Shown: one piece after another, positions 7,317 through 14,575 of the stretch
How the letters are laid out: every line of letters begins with the position of its first letter
Position numbering within the stretch: the stretch's first letter is position 1
Source of the DNA: Peptoclostridium sp.
GTDB lineage: Bacteria > Bacillota > Clostridia > Peptostreptococcales > Peptostreptococcaceae
DNA: 64,000 nt
NCBI RefSeq assembly: GCF_009881055.1
Contig: NZ_WXFG01000021.1
Span: forward strand, 1 to 64,000
Direction of reading: 5' to 3'
The notes under the pieces: model-generated
What the model saw: the letters and a program-made list of their open reading frames with translations, nothing else
What the model was told of the DNA's origin: nothing
The model's database searches: none
Translations under genes and position numbers: made by a program

Positions 7317-8780
7317 ATGTGCTTTTTTGTTTTGTTTGGAGGAAGCGGGAATCTGAGCATGAACAAGCTCCTGCCGGCCCTGTACAATCTCGAGTTTGGA
7401 AACATGCTCCCTGAGGGGTTTAAGATATTCGCAGCATCCAGGGGTGACATTGCAGAGGAGGAGTTCAGGCTCGCCGCAAAGAGCAGTGCTTCAAAGTATT
7501 CGAGGTTCGGATACGACGAGCAGGTGTGGGAGAGGTTCGAGGGCAGGCTACACTACAGGAAACTGGACTTTAAGGACATTGACGATTACATGAAGCTAGA
7601 ATCAGAGTTTGAGGGCTTGGAAAAATTGCATGAAAAGCCAGTGGGGAGGATATATTATCTTGCAGCATCACCTGGGTATTTTGGCCCCATAGTCAAAAAT
7701 CTGAGGGATTCGGGAATGTCAAATGGTAATGGAAGCTACAGAAGGCTGGTGATAGAAAAGCCTTTTGGCAGCAGTCTTGCAAGCGCCAGAAGGCTCAACA
7801 GGGAAATCAGAGGCGTGTTCCCCGAGGAGGGCATATACAGGATTGACCACTACCTGGGCAAGGAGATGATACAGAACATAATGAGTATAAGGTTTACTAA
7901 TGCCATATTCGAGCCTGTGTGGAGCTCAAGGTACATAGACAACATACAGATTTCGATACTTGAAGACACGGGGCTTGAGGGCAGGGCGGAGTACTACGAA
8001 AGCTCAGGAGCTCTTAGGGACATGGTGCAAAACCATATAGTCCAGCTCATGTCCCTTGTGATGATGGAGCGTCCCAAAAGCCTTGATCCAGAGGACATAC
8101 GCGACCAGAAGGTCAAGGTCATAAAAAAAATCGGCGGAATAACCCCTGAAGATATAGACAGAAATCTGATATTAGGGCAGTATACAAAGGGCGCTATAGA
8201 CGGAAAAAAGCTTGAAGGCTATAGGCATGAAAGTGGTGTGGCAGAGGATTCTGCAACAGAGACATATACGGCGCTTAAGCTGAGCGTGGCAAACGCAAGG
8301 TGGAAGGGAGTACCCTTATATGTGAGAACCGGCAAAAGACTCAAGGAGAGGCTTGCCAGCATAGTTATAGAATTCAAGGCCTTTTCAAGCATATACGGCT
8401 TGGAGGCCTACAAAGGTCTTGAGCCAAATCTGCTGGTCATAAAGATATATCCTGAGGAGGGAATATCGCTCCAGTTCAACATGAAAAAGCCCGGCAGCTT
8501 CGACAAGATAGTACCTTTCAGCATGAGCTACTGCAAAAGTTGCGAGTTTAGAAAGTTCACGCCGGAGGCGTACGAGAGGCTAATACACGATGTCTTTGAA
8601 GGGGATTCCACGCTCTTTGCACGATGGGACGAAATTGAAGGCTCTTGGATGCTCATAGACAGAATACTGGATTGCAAGGTCAGAAAGAGGGAGAATCTGC
8701 ATTTTTATAGCGCAGGAAGCAGCGGACCGGAGGAAGCCGACAGACTTCTTGAAAAGGACGGCAGGCGTTGGTGGAAATAA
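7317..8780 (+). CDS. zwf: Glucose-6-phosphate 1-dehydrogenase
   Basis: This catalyses the first step of the oxidative pentose phosphate pathway, glucose 6-phosphate to 6-phosphogluconolactone. The product has 487 residues, the normal length. The active-site motif RIDHYLGKE is at residues 175-183, with the general-base region H178 and K182. The N-terminal nucleotide motif is FGGSGNLS rather than the common GxxGDLx, with N for D. A GTGGAGG site precedes the ATG. It is co-transcribed with gnd. No 6-phosphogluconolactonase gene is seen in the window, so the lactone may open spontaneously or the enzyme is encoded elsewhere. Confidence 0.93.
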   Translation: MCFFVLFGGSGNLSMNKLLPALYNLEFGNMLPEGFKIFAASRGDIAEEEFRLAAKSSASKYSRFGYDEQVWERFEGRLHYRKLDFKDIDDYMKLESEFEGLEKLHEKPVGRIYYLAASPGYFGPIVKNLRDSGMSNGNGSYRRLVIEKPFGSSLASARRLNREIRGVFPEEGIYRIDHYLGKEMIQNIMSIRFTNAIFEPVWSSRYIDNIQISILEDTGLEGRAEYYESSGALRDMVQNHIVQLMSLVMMERPKSLDPEDIRDQKVKVIKKIGGITPEDIDRNLILGQYTKGAIDGKKLEGYRHESGVAEDSATETYTALKLSVANARWKGVPLYVRTGKRLKERLASIVIEFKAFSSIYGLEAYKGLEPNLLVIKIYPEEGISLQFNMKKPGSFDKIVPFSMSYCKSCEFRKFTPEAYERLIHDVFEGDSTLFARWDEIEGSWMLIDRILDCKVRKRENLHFYSAGSSGPEEADRLLEKDGRRWWK

Positions 8781-8809
8781 AGCATGTGCCGACTTATTAA
8801 CTTAGCGGG

Positions 8810-8842
8810 AAAGTCTAGGAGCCAAGAAAAGTCTAGGAGCCA
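8810..8842. repeat. Tandem 15-bp repeat, 18-bp period
   Basis: AAAGTCTAGGAGCCA occurs at 8810-8824 and again at 8828-8842. It lies between zwf and a decayed TnpB gene and may belong to the old transposon end. Confidence 0.5.
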
Positions 8843-8904
8843 GGCTCCAAGTTAACATAATGGTAGCAATCAGCCTTATATGTCACACCAGGAGGTGAAA
8901 AGCA

Positions 8905-9342
8905 ATGCTAGTTAGCAAAGCGTACAAGCTTCGCATATATCCGAATAGCAAGCAAAGAAAACTGATAGCCAAAACAATAGGCTGTAGCCGCTTTGTGTTC
9001 AATCACTTCCTGAATGCTTGGAACAGTGAATACAGACAAACAGGCAAGGGCTTGACATATAACTCTTGCTCTGCGCAAATTTGCCAAGTCTAAAGAAATA
9101 ACTGGCAGGATTATAAGTGCCACTATAAGGCGTAATCCATCCGGCAAATATTTTGTATCTGTGCTTGTCGAAACAAAGGTGCAAGAGCTGCCCAAGTCGA
9201 ATTCTTCATGTGGAATAGACGTAGGGTTTAAAGATTTCGCCATACTTTCAGATGGCACAGCATACGAGAATCCCAAGTTCTTCAGAACGCTTGAAGTAAA
9301 GCTTGCAAGAGAGCAGCGCATATTATCAAGGCGAATAGATTT
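8905..9342 (+). pseudogene. N-terminal and middle remnant of an IS605-type TnpB gene
   Basis: The first frame (8905-9090) reads KAYKLRIYPNSKQRKLIAKT and GCSRFVFNHFL, the standard TnpB N terminus. A deletion with frame change near 9065 joins it to KFAKSKEITGRIISATIRR and the RuvC-I motif SCGIDVGFKDFAILSDG. The sequence then loses homology after LAREQRILSRR, so RuvC-II, RuvC-III and the zinc finger are absent. AGGAGGTG precedes the start. It is not functional as a nuclease. Confidence 0.8.
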
Positions 9343-9428
9343 TGGCTATATGCGAGAATATTCAGGTAAGTTGCCAGTTTGGGGTATCGATACAGGGAGT
9401 CTTTGACGAGTTTAACGGGAGGTGTGTT

Positions 9429-10262
9429 ATGGCGAAAACTGTGATTTTTTATTTCACGGGTACGGGCAATTCCCTCGCTATTGCCAAAAGTATTGCAAAG
9501 AATTTGCCGGATGCAGCCGTTATTCCTATGCTAAAAGTAGATGCAATGACATGCATAGGTTCCGACACCGAGAGGGTAGGGCTTGTTTGTCCAGTTCACA
9601 TGAACGCTGTGCCTCGAACTGTAGTGAAGTTTATCAAGACTATGAACCTTGTCTTGGGACATTATGTGTTTGCAGTTGCAACCCACGCAGGCATGCCTGG
9701 CATGGCGGGACTTCATCTCTACAATGTTTTGAAGAAGAAGCAAATTGATTTGGATGCCTATTTTGAGGTGGAAATGATAATGAACACTCCTAAGGGCGTG
9801 GCGCCTAAGCCGCTTATGAGGATGGACTGGGAGCTGGACATAACTCCTGATATCACAGGCCTCAAACTGAAAATGGCGGCCTTCCAGTCGGAGGGCATTG
9901 CCCGCAGCGTCCTGGGCAAGGAGAGGAAAAACGTATACAGGCTTTCTTCGAAAAGCAATAAAATCGTCTATGGCCTTATGAAGTTGCTGTGGCGCATTGG
10001 TGAAAAATCCAGGCCCAAGCTGGATTTCCTGCTGGATGATTGCTGCACAGGTTGCGGAATATGCCAGGACGTATGCACCACGAACAGGATCAAAATGATT
10101 GACGGCAGACCTAAGTGGGTGATAGAAGACTGCAACTACTGCTATGCGTGCTTCAACTACTGTCCGGTGCAGGCCATAGGGGTAAAGCATTACACAAAGA
10201 GGTGTGGACGATACCATCACCCGCAAGTAAGCGCAGCTGACATTGCCAGTCAGACAAAATAA
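9429..10262 (+). CDS. EFR1-family flavodoxin/ferredoxin fusion protein
   Basis: This 277-residue protein combines an N-terminal flavodoxin-like FMN fold with two C-terminal [4Fe-4S] clusters. Such proteins probably carry electrons in anaerobes; the partner is unknown. The FMN-loop motif is YFTGTGNSLAIAKS at residues 8-21. Cluster 1 cysteines are C206, C209, C212 and C216 (the latter followed by TT, not the usual P). Cluster 2 cysteines are C235, C238, C241 and C245, then P. CGGGAGGTGTGTT precedes the ATG. A deleted copy lies at 6202-6387. It appears to be a single gene behind transposon debris. Confidence 0.88.
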   Translation: MAKTVIFYFTGTGNSLAIAKSIAKNLPDAAVIPMLKVDAMTCIGSDTERVGLVCPVHMNAVPRTVVKFIKTMNLVLGHYVFAVATHAGMPGMAGLHLYNVLKKKQIDLDAYFEVEMIMNTPKGVAPKPLMRMDWELDITPDITGLKLKMAAFQSEGIARSVLGKERKNVYRLSSKSNKIVYGLMKLLWRIGEKSRPKLDFLLDDCCTGCGICQDVCTTNRIKMIDGRPKWVIEDCNYCYACFNYCPVQAIGVKHYTKRCGRYHHPQVSAADIASQTK

Positions 10263-10351
10263 TTCTATCAGGACTCTCATTTCGGCAGGGTGTGTAATCC
10301 ATAGTTAGATTCGTGCAATATGGTTTCAATTGAGAAAGGACGGTGGATTGT

Positions 10352-10990
10352 ATGGACAAGAGAGAAGTTTCTGTCATGATACCCGATGGGAATGTGATGC
10401 TGCCGGGAATATTGGATATTCCGCAGGGAGCGAGCGGCATTGTGATATTCGCACATGGAAGCGGCAGCAGCAGGTTCAGTCCCCGCAACACCTACGTGGC
10501 AGAGGTTTTGAGAAAGCATGGTCTTGGAACGCTGCTGATGGACCTTATGACTCCTCAGGAGGACAGGGTCTATGAGGGACGCTTTGATATACCCCTGCTG
10601 ACGAGGCGTCTGCTTGCGGCTACAAAATGGATACAGGAACAGGAAAATACGAGATTGCTTTCGATAGGTTATTTTGGAGCCAGCACCGGGGCAGCAGCAG
10701 CTATAGAGGCCGCGGCGGCGCTTGGGGATGAAATCGGAGCAGTGGTTTCGCGTGGAGGGCGCCCGGATATGGCATGGAGTGACCTTGAGAGGGTAAAATC
10801 ACCTACACTTTTTATTGTGGGCGGACACGACTACACGGTATTGGAGCTTAACGAAAAGGCGTATGAAAAAATAACGGCACCCAAGGAGCTTAAAATCGTT
10901 CCAAGGGCGGGCCATCTCTTCGAGGAACGAGGAGCACTCGAAAGCGTTGCCGAGCTTGCCTCGGAGTGGTTTAAAAAATATTTAAAATAG
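10352..10990 (+). CDS. Alpha/beta hydrolase (dienelactone-hydrolase-like)
   Basis: This 212-residue soluble alpha/beta hydrolase has S111 in GASTG as nucleophile, D160 in GGHDYTV and H188 in RAGHLFEE. That is a complete triad in the right order. An oxyanion/HGSG loop (IFAHGSGSSR) lies near residue 33. Relatives hydrolyse esters or small acyl substrates; the true substrate is unknown. I chose the ATG at 10352, preceded by AAAGGACGGTGG, over an in-frame GTG at 10343. It lies 89 bases after the EFR1 gene. Confidence 0.8.
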   Translation: MDKREVSVMIPDGNVMLPGILDIPQGASGIVIFAHGSGSSRFSPRNTYVAEVLRKHGLGTLLMDLMTPQEDRVYEGRFDIPLLTRRLLAATKWIQEQENTRLLSIGYFGASTGAAAAIEAAAALGDEIGAVVSRGGRPDMAWSDLERVKSPTLFIVGGHDYTVLELNEKAYEKITAPKELKIVPRAGHLFEERGALESVAELASEWFKKYLK

Positions 10991-11064
10991 ACCTTAGGGG
11001 GTATGTATAGAATACAATGCTGAAATGTTGGTGGAAAGTGCCTGGAGATGACGTAAAGTGCGTG

Positions 11065-11113
11065 GGCGCGGTTTCACAGGAAGCTGTTTCTGTGATGGGA
11101 GTCAGACCATGAA
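11065..11113 (+). promoter_or_regulatory. Structured 5' leader upstream of the SLH gene (candidate)
   Basis: CACAG and CTGTG arms (11079-11095 area) form a hairpin nested between GGTTT and AGACC, just before the SLH gene ribosome site. No known riboswitch consensus was recognised. It may simply be a 5'-UTR structure. Confidence 0.3.
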
Positions 11114-11128
11114 AGGACAGGTGATTAC

Positions 11129-12106
11129 ATGAATATTAAAAGAATGGTGTCGGCAGCGCTAGTAGGGCTTATGATAAGCAGCGGGGCTATGGCATATGCG
11201 GCAGGTCCTCAAAATGGAGGCATTCAGGGAGTAATTAATGAGGCGAAAAAAGAGGGAAATGCCGAGTACAGAGAAACTGTAAGAGAAACCTTCAGGCTAT
11301 ATATGGACAAGGAAAAGCCTGATGTGGCGGGTCTTCAAAACGCCATAAGGCTTCAGCTGACAGAGGAGCTTAGAAACATGGCCATTGATGCGGGATACGA
11401 CCCTGACGAGATAATATCCCAGCTTGTTATCCTAAAGGCGATGAATAGCCAGGACATAGATGCCATGATGGAGGCTATGGAGTCTGAGGACTACGATGCC
11501 ATCAGGCAGATAGCCCTCAAATATTATGAACTATCCAAGCAGATGAACTACAGATTCAAGGATATGAATGGGCACTGGGCTGAAAACACTGTCGCCAAGC
11601 TTGCAGGAATCGGAGCTGTAAGCGGAAGGGACGATGTGACATACGATCCTGAAGGCACGGTTACAAGAGCTGAGTTTGTGGCACTTCTTGTAAGAGGTCT
11701 TGAGATAAAAATGCCTGAGGGAGCAAAGACTCCGGCCTTTGCTGATGTCAATCAGGGCGACTGGTTCTACAGCTATGTCATAAGCGCCTATGCCAACGGA
11801 ATAGTTGAAGGCGTGGACGAGGACACATTCAACCCAAATGGCAAGATCACAAGGGAACAGATGGTCAAGATGATGGTTGACGCCCTGAAGCTTCAGGACA
11901 TGCAGATGGATCAGGACCAGCTTAGGGATAGAATTCAGATATACAAAGATTGGGATACTGTTTCTCAGTGGGCAAGAGAGAGAATGGAAAAGGCTTTAAT
12001 GCTAGGGCTCATAAAGGGAAAGCAGGCAGATAGGATAGCACCTGCCGAAACTGCCACAAGAGCCGAGGCTGCAACAATAATAGAAAGATTGCTTGAAACG
12101 CAGTAA
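11129..12106 (+). CDS. S-layer-homology (SLH) domain cell-wall protein
   Basis: This 325-residue exported protein has a signal peptide at about residues 1-26 (ending AYAAG) and a helical, charged region of about 110 residues. Three SLH domains follow (about 142-185, 200-245 and 265-322). Typical SLH marks are visible: FKDMNGHWAENTV, DVNQGDWFYSYVISAYANG and TRAEAATIIERL. SLH domains bind pyruvylated secondary cell-wall polymers, so the protein is probably anchored to the wall. Its own function is unknown. An AAAGGACAGGTG site precedes the ATG. A 3' remnant of a close relative lies at 4524-4567. Confidence 0.85.
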   Translation: MNIKRMVSAALVGLMISSGAMAYAAGPQNGGIQGVINEAKKEGNAEYRETVRETFRLYMDKEKPDVAGLQNAIRLQLTEELRNMAIDAGYDPDEIISQLVILKAMNSQDIDAMMEAMESEDYDAIRQIALKYYELSKQMNYRFKDMNGHWAENTVAKLAGIGAVSGRDDVTYDPEGTVTRAEFVALLVRGLEIKMPEGAKTPAFADVNQGDWFYSYVISAYANGIVEGVDEDTFNPNGKITREQMVKMMVDALKLQDMQMDQDQLRDRIQIYKDWDTVSQWARERMEKALMLGLIKGKQADRIAPAETATRAEAATIIERLLETQ

Positions 12107-12120
12107 AGAGTAATTCTAAA

Positions 12121-12147
12121 GCCTGGCCAATGCCGGGCTTTTTTTTA
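12121..12147 (+). terminator. Rho-independent terminator of the SLH gene
   Basis: GCCTGGC-CAAT-GCCGGGC forms a 7-bp stem followed by a run of T. The IS608-like element has inserted right at the end of this T-tract (TTTTTTAC, then the element). Confidence 0.8.
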
Positions 12148-12249
12148 CCGTAAAAGCGCCATAAAGCCCCTAGCTTTAGCTATGGGGATATAAGGCGTGT
12201 ATTATGTTTTGCGCTTGTATTATATAGCTAATTGCCATATAATACAAGT

Positions 12250-12657
12250 ATGAATACATCATACAAATCAAATAACAACATTGTATATTCGTGCAAGTAT
12301 CATGTGGTCTGGTGTCCCAAGTACCGTCGAAAAGTTCTTGTTGGCGAAATCGAATGTCGCCTCAAGGAGCTGATCAGAGATATTTGTAGCGAGCTACAAG
12401 CAGAGCTTATCGAACTCGAGCTAATGCCAGATCATGTGCATTTGCTTGTAGAAGTAGACCCGCAATTTGGAATCCACAAACTGATTAAAGCCATTAAAGG
12501 CAGAACATCCAGAATACTACGAAAGGAGTTTCCTGCACTAACAACTAAACTACCGACGCTTTGGACAAATTCCTATTTTGTTTCAACTGTCGGTGGCGCT
12601 CCAATATCAATAATCAAGCAATATATCGAAAGCCAAAAGACTTCTCAGAGGGGGTGA
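12250..12657 (+). CDS. tnpA: Y1 HUH transposase (TnpA, IS200/IS605)
   Basis: This 135-residue HUH endonuclease moves the element as single-stranded DNA. The metal-binding HUH motif is HVHLL in ELMPDHVHLLVEV. The catalytic tyrosine is in IKQYIESQ near the C terminus. The length is normal. The ATG at 12250 starts MNTSYKSNNN; a TTG at 12232 is in frame but has no ribosome site. It is followed after 4 bases by tnpB. Confidence 0.93.
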   Translation: MNTSYKSNNNIVYSCKYHVVWCPKYRRKVLVGEIECRLKELIRDICSELQAELIELELMPDHVHLLVEVDPQFGIHKLIKAIKGRTSRILRKEFPALTTKLPTLWTNSYFVSTVGGAPISIIKQYIESQKTSQRG

Positions 12658-12661
12658 TATC

Positions 12662-13756
12662 ATGCAAGTAACCGCACAAATAAAACTGTTGCCAACCAAG
12701 GAGCAGGAAACTTTGCTTAATAAAACGCTACAAGAATATATTGATACTGCAAACAGCATAGTAAGCGGCTACCTAGCGGATGATGATGCAAGATACACAT
12801 CCAAGAGCGTCAACGCCGAGCTTCCGAGCGCCCTGAAGAATCAAGCCATTCAGGATGCAAAAAGCATATTCAAAAAATACTCCAAAGCTTTGAAAGCTGG
12901 CAGTAAAAAAGACGCTTCCATACAAAAGGAAATCAAAGTGCCTGTGTTGAAAAAGCCAGTGGCAATATGGAACAACCAAAACTATGCTGTGAAGTTTGGC
13001 TATATGTCGTTCCCTGTCTGGAATAACGGCAAATCAACTCGGCTTATCGTAAAAGCCATAATAACTGACTACCAAGCTAGTCTTTTGTTGAATAAGCTTG
13101 GCACGATGAGGATAACCAAGAAGTCTGGCAAGTACATCGCACAGATAGCTTTGACGGTCGAAGAAGCGTCATCAGCTGGCTATCAAGTTATTGGAGTCGA
13201 CCTTGGTTTGAAAATACCTGCAGTAGCTGTAACCGAAGATAGCAAGGTCAGGTTTTTCGGCAATGGCCGCCAAAACAAGTTCGTCAAACGTAAGTTCCGC
13301 TCCATGCGCAAGAATCTCGGCAAATCTAAAAAGCTCTGTGCCATCAAGAAAATGAACAACAAGGAGCAGCGTTGGATGCGTGACAAAGACCACAAGATAA
13401 GTCGCCAGATTGTTAACTTCGCCAAAGAAAACAACGCTTCGGTAATCCGACTTGAGAAACTATCTGGCATTCGCCAGACGGCAAGAACAAGCCGTAAAAA
13501 CGAAAAGAACCTGCACACGTGGAGCTTCTATCGGTTGGCAAAGTTCATCGAGTACAAGGCAAGACTTGAAGGTATCCTGGTCGAATATGTAGACCCCAGA
13601 TATACAAGTCAAACATGCCCTGCGTGCAATACTCGCAACCATGCCGTCGACAGAAAGTATAAGTGCTCGTGCGGTTTTGCAACTCATAGAGACATACTGG
13701 GTGCAAGAAACATAATATCTGCACCTGTAGCGGATGGTAACAGTCCGCTAGCTTAA
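12662..13756 (+). CDS. tnpB: TnpB RNA-guided nuclease (IS200/IS605 OrfB)
   Basis: This 364-residue RuvC-fold protein is of the TnpB family, ancestors of Cas12. It uses an RNA from the element's right end to cut DNA and favours retention of the element. RuvC-I is VIGVDLGLK, RuvC-II VIRLEKLSG and RuvC-III THRDILGARN. All three acidic residues are present. The zinc finger CPAC plus CSC lies between RuvC-II and III. An AGAGGGGGTGATATC site precedes the ATG. It is full length and probably active, unlike the two decayed TnpB fragments nearby. Confidence 0.92.
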   Translation: MQVTAQIKLLPTKEQETLLNKTLQEYIDTANSIVSGYLADDDARYTSKSVNAELPSALKNQAIQDAKSIFKKYSKALKAGSKKDASIQKEIKVPVLKKPVAIWNNQNYAVKFGYMSFPVWNNGKSTRLIVKAIITDYQASLLLNKLGTMRITKKSGKYIAQIALTVEEASSAGYQVIGVDLGLKIPAVAVTEDSKVRFFGNGRQNKFVKRKFRSMRKNLGKSKKLCAIKKMNNKEQRWMRDKDHKISRQIVNFAKENNASVIRLEKLSGIRQTARTSRKNEKNLHTWSFYRLAKFIEYKARLEGILVEYVDPRYTSQTCPACNTRNHAVDRKYKCSCGFATHRDILGARNIISAPVADGNSPLA

Positions 13757-13886
13757 GCTGCTACATGCACTGGCTTAGGACGGGCTAATGGCATAGCCCT
13801 TAACTCAGGGTCATACTGGCATACCAGAAATGAACTTGCTTTTAATCACCTGAGAATCCCCTGGCTTTAGCCATGGGGAGTGTCAA
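13700..13886 (+). ncRNA. Predicted omega RNA (reRNA) of the TnpB element
   Basis: In this family the guide RNA spans the 3' end of tnpB and the right end of the element, and its guide lies in the flanking DNA. Here the 130 noncoding bases after the tnpB stop are GC-rich and contain complementary blocks such as GGGCTA/TAGCCC near 13784-13800, plus the right-end hairpin. The guide would begin after 13886. This is inferred from family knowledge; the 5' end is not known. Confidence 0.5.
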
Positions 13887-13940
13887 AACTGAGGAGCAAT
13901 AGAGCTTTGTTGCGAACAAACAAGTTTAAATGAATTGATA

Positions 13941-13966
13941 GGGGCGGCCTTAGGCCGCCTTTGCTG
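13941..13966 (+). terminator. GC-rich palindromic hairpin
   Basis: GGCGGCCTTAGGCCGCC is a near-perfect palindrome followed by TTTG. It may be a weak terminator after the insertion site or an old terminator of upstream genes. Confidence 0.4.
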
Positions 13967-14084
13967 TGACCGGTAAAAACTCATGTGGTCAAATGGTAAT
14001 ATCAAAGGGCTGTATATGTAAAGAAATTAAGTATATAATGTATGATATACAAATCGTGTGTTTTTTTGTAAAGGGATGATTTTA

Positions 14085-14561
14085 TTGAAAAGTAAAAAAG
14101 CAGTCTCAATTGTTTCATTGTTCATGGCCATTGGGTGGATGTTACTCATTATTTCGTTTTCGAGCGACCCTGCTGATATTTCCTCCAGTAAGAGCAAAGC
14201 GGTGCTTGAAAGAGTGGAGCCGGCGGTGGAAAAAATGGAGGAGAGCCTGAAGATACAGATAGCAGACGACGGTAGGCTGCACTTCTATGTGCGCAAGAAC
14301 GCCCACATGTTCAACTACTTTGTATTGGCCGTGCTTGTGGCAACGTGTATTAGGATGTCTGGAGTCAAGGGTTTTAGGAGTTATATTCTGGCATATATAA
14401 TAGTGACACTGTTTTCTGCTGTGGACGAATACTACCAGACGTTCATACCGGGTAGGAGCGGAGAAGTGCGGGACGTTATGGTGGACAACGTGGGAGTTGT
14501 AATAGGGTTAGTTGCGGCGCGGCTGTTGCCGGCAATAAAAAAATTTAAAAGAATATCCTAA
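14085..14561 (+). CDS. VanZ-like membrane protein
   Basis: This is a small membrane protein of the VanZ family. There is an N-terminal membrane segment (about residues 7-25, containing MLLIISFSS), an outside loop with charged helices, then two or three further segments. The family signature is visible: FYVRKNAHMFNYFVLAVLV and SAVDEYYQTFIPGRSGEVRDVMVDNVG. VanZ itself gives low-level teicoplanin resistance, but most relatives have no known role. The TTG at 14085 is 9 bases after AAAGGGA; an ATG at 14076 abuts that site. It is followed after 14 bases by the large secreted protein gene, so the two are probably co-transcribed. Confidence 0.82.
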   Translation: MKSKKAVSIVSLFMAIGWMLLIISFSSDPADISSSKSKAVLERVEPAVEKMEESLKIQIADDGRLHFYVRKNAHMFNYFVLAVLVATCIRMSGVKGFRSYILAYIIVTLFSAVDEYYQTFIPGRSGEVRDVMVDNVGVVIGLVAARLLPAIKKFKRIS

Positions 14562-14575
14562 CGAGGAGGTATTTG

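Larger units (their letters stand above)
12149..13886 (+). mobile_element. IS608-like IS200/IS605-family element, intact
   Basis: The element has a Y1 transposase gene and a tnpB gene in the same orientation. Both ends carry a subterminal hairpin with the same bulged T: CCCC-TAGC-TTTA-GCTA-T-GGGG at 12167-12187 and CCCC-TGGC-TTTA-GCCA-T-GGGG at 13858-13878. The left flank is TTAC. The right end closes with TCAA at 13883-13886. The tetranucleotide before the left hairpin is AAAG and before the right hairpin GAAT. These are the guide and cleavage sequences known for IS608, which fixes the borders well. It is probably still mobile. Confidence 0.88.

Noticed and set aside
9531..10280. Open frame of 249 codons on the - strand across the EFR1 gene
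   Set aside because: It lies opposite the intact EFR1 protein with its cysteine clusters and shows no family features.
11030..11128. Cobalamin or cyclic-di-GMP riboswitch upstream of the SLH gene
   Set aside because: Some pairing exists, but the conserved core sequences of these classes are not present.
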